Shown one piece after another: positions 12,789 to 24,646 of a DNA stretch of 64,000 nucleotides. The notes below the pieces were generated by a model that was not told where the DNA came from, made no database searches, and saw only the letters and a list, made by a program, of their open reading frames with translations. Both the position numbers and the translations under genes were made by a program. The DNA comes from Actinernus sp. WN-2022 (lineage: Eukaryota > Cnidaria > Anthozoa > Actiniaria > Actinernidae): contig JAOWCC010000577.1 of the NCBI GenBank assembly GCA_030867875.1, forward strand, positions 3,736,660 through 3,800,659. The letters are read 5' to 3'. The first letter of the stretch is position 1; every line of letters begins with the position of its first letter.

Positions 12789-13150
12789 CTATAGATGGGT
12801 TGCATTCAATCCCCAGAGATTCAAATGACAAAGGGCATGGCGGCCATGTTGGTGTACCTTACAAAAGAAAGCTAACGAAGAATCTATTGTTAAAGGTTTA
12901 CCAACATGGCCGCCGTGACGTCATGTGCAACCATATATTACTCACTGACAGCACATCAACTCCTTTGGGGGTTTGGGAAATATCGCGCGGTGGTCTATCA
13001 ATGGACCCTTTGCACTTTACGTCATAGCCGCCATGTTGGTGTACAGTTAACAATATATTTTTCGTTAGCTTCTTTTGTTCTGTACACCAACATGACCGCC
13101 ATGCCCTTTGTCATTTGAATCTCTGGGGATTGAGTGCAAACCATCTATAG
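12789..13150. mobile_element. Foldback MITE with about 135-bp arms
   Basis: The left arm begins CTATAGATGGGTTGCA and holds GCCCTTTGTCATTTGAATCT in complement. The right arm is its inverted copy, ending TTTGCACTCAATCC in complement before CTATAG. Both arms include the GGCGGCCATGTTGGTGTA block. Arms span roughly 12789-12925 and 13015-13150 with about 90 bp between. Frames inside (12770-13027, 12906-13118) are by-products. Confidence 0.92.
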
Positions 13151-14127
13151 CAATAACGACCCAGTAGCCCCAAACGAGTTGTTGATTATTTAAATGGTGA
13201 ATTGATGATTTAATTTGATATAATATTTTCAAAATTTACCTTAAGGAATAAAGTGAGAAATGAATATAGAGTGGTTTTGCTTAACCCGTTAAATAAAGTG
13301 TAACAGCCAGTATATATATTCAAATAGAAAAAAAAGGGAAAACATGTAATTAGGGTGTAATAGTGACGGGATATTTTTAGCCAGTGAGGGCGGCATATTT
13401 ACACCATATTACTGGTTCATGGTTTTCTATGGAATACGGCGAATTTTTAATGATAAATTCGTATTATTTGATATACAACGGGCCTTTAGGCGAGTTGTAT
13501 TAATACCAAAATATGAATTTCGAGTGAAATTTTCGCCGGTATTCTATTAGCAAACCATGGAATAACCATATTATATTTTAAATAACAATTTACGGGAAGA
13601 TTTATCACGAAAACAAAGTAACTTACCGGACGATAGACTGCGAAATTTCTTGGAGAACAAACGTTTCGAGTAGCCATAGTTAATAGAGGGGAATGGTTAG
13701 GAAACCTAGCAAACTTCAAAGGGGCCAACAAAGGCGCTGCGATTTATGTTGCAAGGGGGTAAGACAAAAGATTGTGCACGGTCATAGTTCATTAGCCTGA
13801 ACGACTAAACCATACCTACACGTTTCTATTGGCTGATTTGGTTGAAAAAAAAAAAAAAAAGGTCGCAGGGTTACCAGTCCACACCATTGACTATGGAGTA
13901 GCGGACGCGTCTGCAGACTAATTATGTATTCAAAAGTATTGAATTCTTATTGGCTGATAAAGAAATAGCCCGAAATTTTCATAATTTCGATTGGCCTGAT
14001 TTGCCATCATAAATACAGCTCTGCATTTCAAAGTAAAGCTAAACTCTGATTGGCTGAAATGTAAGATTTATAGGATAATGTTGGATACGAGCAGTATTTA
14101 CTTTTAGAAGTTACACACACTTCTCAG
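13151..14127. other. No supported gene
   Basis: An 81-codon minus frame at 13486-13731 has no recognisable domain. There is a poly(A) run at about 13844-13860. I see nothing else. Confidence 0.5.
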
Positions 14128-15148
14128 TCCATTTATGCGCAGTTGTACAAATCCTTTGTTTATTTGGCGGTCAGGTAGATGTCAGACAATAGACAATAGA
14201 CAATAGACAAGACAATAGACCAGTTTACGGTTCATGCGCAGTTGTACAAATCCTTTGTTTATTTGGCGGTCAGGAAGATGTCAGACAATAGACAATAGAC
14301 AATAGACCAGTTTACGGTTCATGCGCAGTTGTACAAATCCTTTGTTTATTTGGCGGTCAGGTAGATGTCAGACAATAGACAATAGACAATAGACCAGTTT
14401 ACGGTTCATGCGCAGTTGTACAAATCCTTTGTTTATTTGGCGGTCAGGTAGATGTCAGACAATAGACAATAGACAATAGACCAGACAATAGACCAGTTTA
14501 CGGTTCATGCGCAGTTGTACAAATCCTTTGTTTATTTGGCGGTCAGGAAGATGTCAGACAATAGACAATAGACAATAGACCAGTTTACGGTTCATGCGCA
14601 GTTGTACAAATCCTTTGTTTATTTGGCGGTCAGGAAGATGTCAGACAATAGACCAGACAATAGACCAGTTTACGGTTCATGCGCAGTTGTACAAATCCTT
14701 TGTTTATTTGGCGGTCAGGTAGATGTCATACAATAGACAATAGACCAGTTTACGGTTCATGCGCAGTTGTACAAATCCTTTGTTTATTTGGCGGTCAGGT
14801 AGATGTCAGACAATAGACAATAGACAATAGACCAGTTTACGGTTCATGCGCAGTTGTACAAATCCTTTGTTTATTTGGCGGTCAGGTAGATGTCAGACAA
14901 TAGACAATAGACAATAGACCAGACAATAGACCAGTTTACGGTTCATGCGCAGTTGTACAAATCCTTTGTTTATTTGGCGCTCAGGTAGATGTCAGACAAT
15001 AGACAATAGACAATAGACCAGTTTACGGTTCATGCGCAGTTGTACAAATCCTTTGTTTATTTGGCGGTCAGGAAGATGTCAGACAATAGACAATAGACAA
15101 TAGACCAGTTTACGGTTCATGCGCAGTTGTACAAATCCTTTGTTTATA
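14128..15148. repeat. Minisatellite in foldback left arm, 12 copies
   Basis: Twelve copies of ATGCGCAGTTGTACAAATCC are spaced by about 80-100 bp. Each unit runs GTTTACGGTTC, the ATGCGC core, TTTATTTGGCGGTCAGG, then a variable number of GACAATA sub-repeats. The unit length varies because the GACAATA stretch varies. The first copy is partial and the last joins the unique part of the arm at 15149. Confidence 0.95.
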
Positions 15149-15250
15149 TCCTTAAATGGCAAACACGCTTTAAATAATGATAATCGTTAATTCTAATGAC
15201 ATTCTTAAAACCAGTCAAGGATAAAGTTAAATATTTGTTACATTCCGAAC

Positions 15251-15354
15251 GGCGGTCGACCGGCTTAGTGTAGTAGTGATGACGTCTGCACTACAATGCA
15301 GTACACGCAAAGGGTTACAAGTTCAAGCCCGAGTAGGAGCGCTCAAAAAAAAAA
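15251..15354 (+). mobile_element. Possible tRNA-derived SINE in the foldback arm
   Basis: A box-A-like CGGCTTAGTGTAGTAGTGA is followed about 50 bp later by a box-B-like GTTCAAGCCCG and then an A10 run. The opposite arm of the foldback lacks this segment, which is what an insertion would give. It cannot fold as a clean tRNA by eye, so a SINE head is more likely than a tRNA gene. Confidence 0.4.
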
Positions 15355-16805
15355 TTTCTCTCTTTACTTTCTCTTCTTGTTTACCTGTGAACCCTAGCTC
15401 TACTCAAGCATGTTAAGGCATGGTTTGAGCATGAAATCGAGGCTAAAGCTATTTTATTGAATAGAGTGGCTTATGTTTGCCCGAATTCTACAAAAATAGT
15501 GGATATCACTAAGCTCAGCGTTCTGAGTCGTTTCAACAGCCACGTGATTACAAAATCTGGAAATTTCATCTCAAATGGGCCGGTTACACTGCATTTTTAA
15601 AGTAACGGTTTCTTGCTTATGTGATTACACTTCTGGTTGTTTCTAAAGATCTGCTTGGAATGGTTGACCCTGATAGATTGTTAAGGCGAAAATAGAGAAA
15701 ACAGGTCACGTCACCTGTTCTTGGAACCAGTTTTCTCCAATTTTCTCACCTACAATGGGAAAATGTCAACCATTCCAGACAGAGATTTACGGACACCCAG
15801 AAGTGTAATCAGATAGGCCAGGAATCGTTACTTTAAAAATGCACTGTGACCGGCCCATTTTGAATTCTTTGTTTTATCAGCCTTAAGATCACGTGACCAC
15901 CAAAACACGAGAATACCTAACCTAAAATGTTGATACATATGATTGCTGCTTAATTACCGATTACTATGGTATTTCATTGAAAAATGACAAAGTTAGCGAA
16001 TTTAGAGTGTATACCAGAATTGCTGAATAAACCATGCCTTAACATGCTTGAGTAGGTGAGTGAGAACTCGTCGTTTACCCTTAAACTCGTCCGATGGTTA
16101 GGGTTTGGTTTGTGGTTAGGGTTAGGATTTGTCGTAGAATTAACGATTATCATTATTCCAAGCGTGTTTGCCATTTAAGGGGAGAATGCGTTGATTTGGT
16201 GGGCCGACCAGGTGTTAAACAATGATGGCTCACCAGTTGAAACAAAAGACTGGAACAACTGCGCATGAACCGTAAACTAGTCTATTTCTCTTTTTAAAAA
16301 AATCAGTTAAGTTAATGAATGTGCCAAAATTAATAATCTAATGAACTTATCAATTGAAACCCCTGGGGATATGTGGGGAATTTGATGGTGATTGACCAGT
16401 TTTCATATCAAAGTCATTGCGTACAAAATACATGGTTTTATGAGCTATTTTAAATGATTCCTAACTTCTTTTTACCCTCGAGTCTATAACATCTAATATG
16501 CGTAACTGTTTGTAGTGATTATGTAAAGATGTGGAAAATTTGAATTTGCTTGTGCGGGTTGAACTGATTTTTTACAAGGCGTTACTGGTTTAGGAACCAC
16601 CAAGCAGAGAAAAACTGGGTTTAGCTTGAATACTCCTGCTTGAACTGACTTCTTATCGTCAGATCCAAACAGGAGAATAAATTTCCAGCATAATGCATGA
16701 TGTATAGAACGTCGAGGTTTCTCGAGTTTAGAATATGGCAAATCGCTTTTAAAGTTCTAATTCTTACTCTTTCTCTTGTGTTGACCTTTGGTATGGCGGT
16801 AGCTC

Positions 16806-17330
16806 CAGAATATAATAATAATAATAACTTTATTAACGTGTCTAAAGGTATTTAGCAAAAGAATGCTAATTGGGGACATAAGTTAAAGAGTAAATTGAAA
16901 CAAATATATCTATGTATCTATCTATGATTAAAAAGGTAAAACTGATCGATGTATCTAATTCTAACTAAGTTGTAAATATATATATATGTACATATCCGTA
17001 TCTGTATGTCTATCTGTGACTTAAAAACATTGATATACAGGAATGTAATAAAATCTGTGTTAGATGATTACATAAATTTAAAATATTAAGATTGACAGAG
17101 ATGACAGTCCTTACAATTTTCATTTATTAGACTTGCTAAGTCCTTTTGTCTTATTTTTCTTTTGAATGACTTTCACTACCTTTGACGTCCTGATTTAGTT
17201 TAGACCAAAGATAGGGTCCCAGGTACCTCAGAGAATGTTTACCATGTTTGATGGTATTAAATCTAGTTATTTGGAAGTCCTCCTTGCTACGTAAATTGTA
17301 TTTAGTATCGTTTTTCCAGAAGCAGAGATT
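16806..17330 (-). pseudogene. LINE 3' end: RT C-terminal tail
   Basis: On the minus strand a frame from about 17325 reads YNLRSKEDFQITRFNT, then HGKHSLRYLGPYLWSKLN. This is the conserved tail of L2/RTE-like LINE proteins (NYNLR, then S-x-R-Y-x-G-P-x-x-W). A frameshift follows near 17165, after which SFKRKIRQKDLASLINENC and DCHLCQS complete the usual ending. The element ends at 16806 with (ATT)n, the typical LINE tail. The reverse transcriptase proper is absent, so this is a 5'-truncated dead copy. Confidence 0.75.
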
Positions 17331-17642
17331 TTAGAGAGTCCAAACGACAGGACAGAATTCCACTTCGTATAGTTACGAAATCAACAGGTAAGTCACATTA
17401 TAAACTTATAATGCGACCGGAAGTTGAATTGTTCTCTCTCTCAAATAAAATCGCATTTACTTCAAAATGATCACCAATACCAAATCAGTTCTCTTCTGTG
17501 TGCAATGATTTTGATATATGTGGCCCCGCGGGGTTGGGGATTTTACATGATTTGCTTCAAGTACATGTACTTTCACTATTCGTGGGCGATTTTTGGCGAT
17601 CGTCAGGTAAGATTTTAGCCTTTTTTTCGTTTCTATACAAAA

Positions 17643-17885
17643 ATGCCACATATATGTACCGTGGATAAATTCAGCAAGTGGACCATCAAAGTTAAAGCGT
17701 GGCTTGCTCAAAAATTCCAGCCGTACTGTTTGTGCCGGACACCAGATGAAGTAAGTGCAATGACTGCATGTGACAATCCAGGATGCAAAATAGAGTCAGG
17801 TTCCGGCCACTTTCTGTGTGTTGGACTTAAAGGAGGTAGAGCAGCCTCAGGGAAAGTGATTCTGCCCCACTTGCTAGCAAACTAG
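17643..17885 (+). pseudogene. PHD-finger fragment, frameshifted
   Basis: The frame contains YCLCRTPDE, ACDNPGCKIE and HFLCVGL, matching the first six zinc ligands of a PHD finger (C-x-C, C-x4-C, H-x2-C) as in ING-type readers of histone H3. The last Cys pair is lost: an extra base after SGK shifts the frame, so the expected W-x-CP-x-C reads as KVILPHLL and ends at TAG. The start at 17643 is only the first ATG. No chromatin-gene partner is visible; such PHD modules also occur in cnidarian transposon proteins. Confidence 0.65.
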
Positions 17886-17889
17886 TTGA

Positions 17890-19023
17890 ACAGTCTTTCA
17901 AATGCAGTCCATTCACGCTAGCCTGCGAACAGGCCTGTTCGTAGGTTACACGTACATCCACACCAGTATTTTGTGTTATGTTTCATTAAACACGAGAACT
18001 TTAATTCATTTCAACAATCAAGCCTCAGATAGCATATTCACGTTAGTTTTAGTGCTATAAAAATACATAAGACAAGAAAGAAAATTGCTCTAGAGGTGGG
18101 AATTTGGTCCCATTTGACTGCATGAAGTGCCCCAGGGGAACTTTCCAATGGGAAGTTTTTCAAATCAAATCCCCACCTACCCCAGGGGGGTCGGGGTTTC
18201 CATTGATAAGTGCATAACTAAATTCCAGACATGACACGGGCTGAGCCTTTCATCAGTGTAATGTTAGTTGTTAATTACGACACCAGAGTTTGAAAGAAGC
18301 TGTACGTGCGCGTAAACAGCTGTACAGTCCATTTTGTAAAGGTTTGTTTGATTTTAAACCATCCAAATTGCTGATTGACTCGCCCATATTCTTCACTATT
18401 TAGTAATTTGAATTTCAAATATCGAGGTCGCCATGCCAGAAGAGAGGGGCTTATCCTTTTATACTGGAAATTCTTGTTTAATTATACGATACCAGTGTTT
18501 GAAGGAGGAACACGTGCAGGTACACGACAGGTGGTGTGCGCGTACACCTCTAAAGAAATGGAAGTTAGAATAGGCTTTATGTAACCTCATCCCCAGGAGT
18601 CGCTGTATATTGTGAGGTCACTGCTCAGTTTCCGACCTTATAAGCGACTACGAGTATTCGTAGTGAATTTATTTATTAACTACAATGGCTGAGGGCACAC
18701 TGGACGAAGTTTACTATAGATAAGCGGATTTAAGTATAGTTAACGGCATCCTCAGTGTGACCTGCATTTTACGGTTTACCGTAGTAAACGCAACTGTGGT
18801 TAGTTGCTCACGACGTGAAAAGCTGGGTTTATCGCTAAGTTAATCTAAACTTATAGACTTAGTTGACAGCTTGTCATCTATTTTGATGTTTGATGTAATT
18901 GAATCCTAGTTTGTGGTTTCAACTGTCAACACTCACGTTGGAATGCATCATTTGTCATTTCACTGATTTCAGGCAAGAAAATCAGACGCCTGTCTGACAT
19001 ATTTTAACTATAGTAAAAAAATC
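17890..19023. other. No supported gene
   Basis: Non-coding as far as I can see. Two loosely similar blocks (about 18265-18330 and 18475-18545, sharing TTAATTA, ACACCAGAGTTTGAA and ACGTGC-rich sequence) suggest an old duplication. There are no TIRs or genes. Confidence 0.5.
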
Positions 19024-19027
19024 TTAA

Positions 19028-19965
19028 AGGGATACCCGAGTGAAAAACACATTTGGGCTCAAAAGTATCTTTCAGATGTACTTTGTTCAGAAAATGTATT
19101 AAAATTTGTTAAAACTTTTTCAGAGTTGTGAACGAGCCCCTCAAAGTTGGCCTAGCGAAGACCTGGGCGCCGCCATCTTGTTGACATTAATCCCTGTGAC
19201 GTTTTTTTATGTCACTTCGTCCCACCGGAGTCTTGCGGCTAACTTGTAGCGACTTGCTTTTCACACGCTCGGAATTAGAGTAGATTTTCATCGATGTGGC
19301 AGAGCAATTTCGTACTAGAACAAAAATATGATCAAGATGATATTGTGAGAGAAGTTCAGAAGACTGGGAGGATGAATAAAAGCTGTGGAAGGCGAGAATA
19401 TCAGACGAACATCAACAGGCGACTACCGAACTAGTGCTATACTGGTGTTGTGCTATCATTATAAAGATTCGCTGTGTATTTTTGTATCGGGAACTTGTCA
19501 GCCTTAAACACAAGACTAAATAAAGGTAGATTATGACAATATTGATATCGGCATAGCAATCGCAACTTGTTTAATTTGACTAAGAGTTATTTACCAAGAG
19601 TTATTTACCAAGAGTTATTTACTACTCACACGCTCGGAATTAGAGTAGATTTTCATCGATATGGCAGAGCAATTTCGTACTAGATCAAAAATATGATCAA
19701 GATGATATTGTGAGAGAAGTTCAGAAGACTGGGAGGATGAAGAAAAGCAAGTGGAAGGCGAGAATATCAGACGAACAACAACAGGCGACTACCGAGCTAG
19801 TGCTATACTGGTGTTGTGCTATCATTATAAAGATTCGCTGTGTATTTTTGTATCGGGAACTTGTCAGCCTTAAACACAAGACTAAATAAAGGTAGATTAT
19901 GACAACATTGATATCGGCATAGCAATCGAAACTTGTTTAATTTGACTAAGAGTTATTTACTACTC
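19028..19965 (+). repeat. TTAA-type element end and 365-bp direct duplication
   Basis: TTAA at 19024 is followed by AGGGATACCCGAGTG, a form typical of piggyBac-like termini. Further in, 19262-19626 is directly duplicated at 19627-19965, both starting CACACGCTCGGAATTAGAG and containing ATGGCAGAGCAATTTCG or ATGTGGCAGAG. A short CAAGAGTTATTTAC triplication sits at the junction. Open frames are broken by stops. A third copy in opposite orientation lies at 38012-38190. No opposite terminus was found. Confidence 0.75.
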
Positions 19966-20280
19966 AGATGATTAGGGTGTAGCAAGCCACATAATTTTTA
20001 ATTTCGTTTACCTGGCTGATGTGTTGTCAACAGCGCGCGCCAAGTTCCACCACAAACATGCCGGGCTTGATCGCGCCAATGCTTTCACAATTAAGGGAAT
20101 GGAATTATTTTTGCAATAAAATTACTCCAAGTGTCTTGTTCTTGTCTCATTACTCGGGCCAGGCCTTCGGCCGAGGCACGAGTCAGAAATCGCAAGTGTT
20201 TATCCTTAATTGTTTTTGTGTCGAGATTTTGCAGCGTCAACCAATCAGATTGCACCTTCTTTGAAGTTCTTTTTGCCACC

Positions 20281-20635
20281 GTACCAATCAGATTGCACTG
20301 TGCTGGTCACGTGAACAATCGCCAGGCCATGTGTTACTTAAGTTATTCACACAACTTAACACAGTAAAATCAAGATGGCGGAACCAAGAGGAAATTTGTC
20401 TCAAATTTGGAGTCCCAATTCTCTCAAATGTAAGCAGTTTAATGTTTTATTTTACTTCACTCATGGGAAAGCCCTCCAACAGGCTCAGGATATTTCAACT
20501 GGCACTCTTGTCGGAGCCGAAGGACCGCGTTTTTTACCCAGATGGCCAGATATTTTATGTAGTACGACACGACGACCTGAGCTGATAAAAGCCTCCTGGC
20601 TAATCCACAGATCGAATTGGAATTTAGCGTGTTGA
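20281..20635 (+). pseudogene. Promoter/first-exon repeat, copy 2 (86-codon frame)
   Basis: This is the partner of 2295-2592. A CCAATCAGATTGCACTGTGC block precedes an ATG at 20375 and a frame reading MAEPRGNLSQIWSPNSLKCK and then FNVLFYFTHGKALQQAQDIS, VGAEGPRFLPRWPDI, ending at 20635. The protein family is not recognised. Homology to copy 1 ends near 20580, so what follows differs. It could be a first exon, a processed fragment, or an element 5' end. Confidence 0.5.
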
Positions 20636-20639
20636 TTTG

Positions 20640-21532
20640 CTGCATAAACCAAAGGCTTCTTCGATAAAAATGGCAAGCTTTTGTGTTTTTCTAGGACGAC
20701 TTTGGATGGAAATTTCTCACATTTTACGAAAGGATTATGGATTAACGACCATTAACTGGCGCTCCTCAACGCACGTGGTGAAATTACGTTTGTAAGTAAA
20801 ATACACATTTACTTTAATACCAGATTGCGTTGTTGTTATTTGATATTCGTTTCTATTAAAAGTAATGGAATCAAATAAAGTGGTAAATGGACTGATTCCT
20901 CAGTAGTTCCAGGCCAGCGTCGGCACTTTCGGTCACTTCATGACATGAGTAAGAATTCGGGATTTGAACATTTATTGAGCTATACATTTTTTGTTTGCAA
21001 TAGATAAACGTAAAGTCGAAGCCAGTGGATTATTGACAAGGGTCATTAATCTAGATCAAATGTTCTTACACTGCAGACTGAGAAGACAAAAAATACATAC
21101 GAGAGAAGAATGTATAAACAGGAATTTAAAATCAGGCTAAACTAAATTACACAGCTAACCTAAATTACATGTAAAGGTTGTAGAGATTCATGAAGGAATA
21201 AGGGCATGTCATTACATATGTTGGGTCCTTGGGATCTGATAGTATTAGTGTTTGTATTTGTGAAAGTGGTGATGCATGTCAGACTGGTAATCCTGGTTGA
21301 ATTTGAATAAGGAGGACAGTGGAACACTGTAATAGTTTATTAATATGGGAGCAAATGAAATATGAGATCTGAAACTTGTAGATATTTGAAACAGTTAACA
21401 CTTTAAGCTTATTGAATAATGGTTGTGTGTGGGCATGTGAGGATGAATGGGTAATAATTCTGACTACTCATATCTGTAAGAGAAAAATAGGGTGAATGTG
21501 TGTAGGATAAGTTGATGACCATATAAGGTTTC
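20640..21532. other. No supported gene
   Basis: AT-rich flank of the gypsy element. Short frames only, no repeats recognised. The last five bases before the element (GTTTC) are its target duplication. Confidence 0.55.
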
Positions 21533-21725
21533 TGTAAAGATGTTGTAGAACAGAGTACAAACTCAAACGTATAGGACTTGAATATATAGTTTAATTCCAA
21601 GTGATTCTTTTAGACTTCGAAATTCCATGCGTGTGTCTTAATGGTCTGAATCAACATTGAATCAAATAACAGGGGTGTTGGATTACTGTCTTTGAGCCAC
21701 GTCATTAACGAGGCATCTCGTTACA
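21533..21725 (-). repeat. Gypsy 3' LTR
   Basis: It starts TGTAAAGATGTTG and ends GGCATCTCGTTACA in plus-strand reading. It matches 25842-26034 with 6 differences. Confidence 0.96.
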
Positions 21726-21738
21726 TCTTTCCCCTTTT
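21726..21738 (-). promoter_or_regulatory. Gypsy polypurine tract
   Basis: On the minus strand AAAAGGGGAAAGA lies directly against the 3' LTR, where plus-strand DNA synthesis is primed in LTR retrotransposons. Confidence 0.85.
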
Positions 21739-21820
21739 AAACAAAACAAATCATAGATACAATATATACAATAAGTGATAAGATACTATGCACTAGACTG
21801 TTAACAGTTTATGTGACCAG

Positions 21821-23222
21821 CTATGGTGCTGTCACCTTGTAGTCATTGTGCCAAGCTGGGGCTTGGCGTGTGCGGCTGGACCTCCGGAGCCCAGCGTTGT
21901 CGCCTGTTTGTTTCCCAGGTGAGCGACCCGTACGCGGCAGGTATTGGCCTGGTTCGGGTGCCACTGGAGGCTTCTCAGTGGTATCAGGTACCTCTAGGAT
22001 TGGTGGCTCGTTGGTCTTCTGTATGTGTCTACGGTTACGCCTGTACTCTGCGTATCCCACCTTCACCATGTAACTCCGGTTGGCCCGCTTTGCTGTGCAA
22101 GTGCCTTGTGTCCATTTGTCATCGCCAGGCAGTTTCATGCGCACTGTCTCACCTGGGGTGATTGGCTTGAGTGGTTTTGCGCTCCTGTTATAATAGTGAT
22201 CCTGACGCTGCTTCATCGCTGCCAGTGCTTTCGCATCCGCCTCGGTGTCGTAGCGGGGCTTTAGGAGTGTGCCTGCAACCGGTAGAAGGGTCTTGCATCG
22301 ACGGCCCATTAACCGCTGAGCCGGGCTCGTGCCGACTCCCTCGGTTGGAGTGTTCCGCCAGTCTAACAGTGCCAAGTACTCAGATTGTCCAGACTATTTG
22401 CACTTTTTGAACAACAGCTTGACAGTTTTCACTGCATTCTCAGCTTTGCCATTTGACTGCGGGTATGTGGGCGATGACGTCATGTGGTCAAAACCCCAGG
22501 TCCGCGCAAAGAGTGAGAATTCTGTGGACGCGAACCGTGACTAGGACATCTGGAACTCCAAATCTCGCAAAGACTGCCTTTAGCTCCTTGATGATACCCT
22601 TTGAGTTTAAAGCAGTCACGCGAGCTACCTCAACAAAATTACTGTAATAATCAGAGATGACTAGTAGTGTCCGTCCATCCAGCTGGCAAAGGTCAGCAGC
22701 CACTTTGGACCACGGTCTCGCTGCGAACTCGTGCTGCTGTAGAGGCTCCTTGGTTTGGGCACTGCGATATGACATACATATATCGCACTTAGCGATGTAT
22801 TCCTTGAGCTCTTTGGCCATGCGCGGCCAGAAGAGGATATCGCGTGCTCTCCGTATGCATGCCTCGATACCTATGTGGGATGCATGAGATGCAGCCATCA
22901 GCTCCTTGCGAAGGGCAGCTGGTACTACAAGTTGTTGGCCCTTGAATACCAGCCCACCCTGGATGGTGAGTTCATCCCGAATATCATAATATGGATGCAA
23001 ACACTGGGGCAAGTCTGACCTGTTATGTGGCCAGCCGCCTTTGATCACTGACCTCAACTGTTGGAAGACTGGATCATCTGCAGCCGCAAGCGCGATATGC
23101 TGCCATCGCGCGTCGCTGACAGGGAGCCAGGTCTTGTGGTCGATCTGCTCTAATCTGCGAACGAACAACGACGCGCTCACCTCAGGCAGGAAAGCTCTGC
23201 TCAGCGTATCAGCCAGAAACAT
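21821..23222 (-). pseudogene. Gypsy integrase, broken
   Basis: The frame from 23222 reads ADTLSRAFL (the link after RNase H), then an HHCC zinc domain (SHASHIGIEACIRR through KCDICMSYR) and the first catalytic Asp region (VAADLCQLDGR, then ISDYYSNF). Near 22540, after FGVPDVLVT, a short deletion of about 14 bases removes the segment expected to carry the second catalytic Asp and shifts the frame. The reading resumes in the other frame (FARTWGFDHM, SPTYPQSNGKAENAV, the normal integrase core end), meets a TAG near 22393, then continues from 22375 through DWRNTPTEG and a C-terminal chromatin/SH3-like tail to 21821. Confidence 0.9.
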
Positions 23223-24646
23223 GTCCTTTCCCTTCTTATATTAACCACCAGGTTGTACTTCTGAAGTCGGAGTAGCATCCGCTGGAGACGTTGTGGTGCT
23301 GAGTTGAGAGGCTTGAGGACGATGGTCTCCAGTGGCTTGTGATCCGTCTGCACTGCGATCACATCTCTGCCGTATATGTATGTATTGAATCGTTCGCACG
23401 CGAACACAATAGCCAGGAGCTCCTTCTCGATTTGAGCGTAACGGGTCTCTGCTGAGGTGAGAGCTCTGGAGGCATAGGCTACAGGCTGGCCATTCTGCAA
23501 TAGCGCAGCCCCTAGCCCTGCTTGCGATGCGTCACACTGAAGCGTGACTTCATCCTCAAGGTTGTAGTAACGCAGTACAGGCGTACGAGTGACTGCGTCC
23601 TTCAGCTGATCCAGTGCTCTGGCTGGTCCGTCTCCCCAACTCCACTCTACGTCATGTTGCGTCAGCTCTCGGAGAGGTTTCGTCAGGTCCGACAAGTTGG
23701 GTAGAAACCTGCTCAGGTATTGTACTAACCCCAGTAACCTCTGCACTCCGGCTTTATCTGTAGGCGCAGGCATGTCGCGTATTGCTTTGACCTTAGCTGG
23801 GTCAACGCGGATGCCCTCACCGGTCGCCACGTGCCCAATGAAGGGTACTTCAGTTTGCCTCAGCTTGAGTTTATCGATGTTGAGCTTCAGCCCGCGCGTC
23901 TCACATCGCTCCAAGAAGGCCTTTAGTGTCGCATCATGATCACGTGTCGCCTCTTCGTGTGTCTGTCCATAGCCAACCACCACAAAGTCATCGGCGACCA
24001 CTTCGATATTTGACATTCCTTCGATCAGCTCGTGCATCTTTCTCTGTAAGACTTCCGGAGCGGACCGGATGCTGAAGGGCATGCGCCGCCAGCGATACCT
24101 CCCAAATGGCGTGTTGAAGGTAGTGAGGAAAGACGAGTCCTCTGCTGACATGACATGCCAGAACCCGTTTCTCACGTCCAGCTTCGTGAAGACTTTTGCA
24201 CCATGTAGTCGCGTGGCCACATCTTCAATGGTGGAAAGAGGGTAGTGTTCTCGTTGTGTCGCTTTGTTCAGATCTTTGGGATCCAAACAAAGCCGTAGTT
24301 TCCCATTAGGCTTGGAAACTACTACAAGATAACTCACCCATGGCGTAGGCGTGGTTACTGGGGAGATGATTTCCTGCTCCACCATCTTATCCAATTCTGA
24401 TTTGAGGCGATTTCGTAAAGCCACGGTCACGCGTCGGGGTGCATGTTATACAGGATTTACAGTACTGTCAATTTTGATGCGGTATTCCCCATCAAGCTGC
24501 CCGACTTCCTCAGAGAATACCTCAGGAAACTGTTCCACTATACTTTCCTTAGACATGCTGCCATCATTGTGAAGTGCCAAGACTGGTGCTTTGTCTGTTG
24601 TGAACTTGTTGATGGCGTCGTTGTCTGTGTATTTGATGATATTCAT
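23201..24646 (-). pseudogene. Gypsy reverse transcriptase-RNase H
   Basis: The 409-codon frame from 24430 contains the RT fingers (SYLVVVSKPNGKLRLCLDPK), LDVRNGFWH and the active-site motif VADDF at about residues 145-149, in place of the more usual YxDD. RNase H follows with LQCDASQAGLGA (about 300), QIEKELLAIVFA and VQTDHKPLE. Upstream, 24646-24446 is the same frame separated by one TAA at 24446-24448 (DGEYRIKIDSTVNPV), the normal linker from protease. A frameshift near 23210 separates RNase H from integrase. The element's RT is thus nearly readable but not as a single polyprotein. Confidence 0.93.

Larger units (their letters stand above)
14128..16288. mobile_element. Large foldback element with one arrayed arm
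   Basis: From 15150 to 16185 the sequence folds on itself. CCTTAAATGGCAAACACGC at 15150 is complementary to the sequence ending at about 16185. CTACTCAAGCATGTTAAGGC at 15402 pairs with 16030-16055, and GGGCCGGTTACACTGCATTT at 15577 pairs with 15840-15862. The centre is near 15700. Outside the arms, GTTTACGGTTCATGCGCAGT occurs once on the right in complement (about 16262-16281) but twelve times on the left as a tandem array. Foldback elements such as Drosophila FB and Galileo are known for long arms with internal tandem repeats. No transposase is visible. Confidence 0.75.

Noticed and set aside
14128..15148. CRISPR-like alternation of repeat and spacer
   Set aside because: The spacers are near-identical GACAATA runs, the unit is tandem and the genome is animal-like.
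15251..15343. A functional tRNA gene
   Set aside because: The two internal boxes are present, but I cannot pair an acceptor stem or anticodon loop, and an A-run follows.
15974..16174. 66-codon frame with NPNPNHKPNPNH
   Set aside because: It comes from GGTTAGGG-like simple sequence within the foldback arm. The telomere-like stretch is only about 30 bp and degenerate.
21823..22410. Plus-strand frames over the gypsy integrase
   Set aside because: Antisense to the integrase coding sequence.
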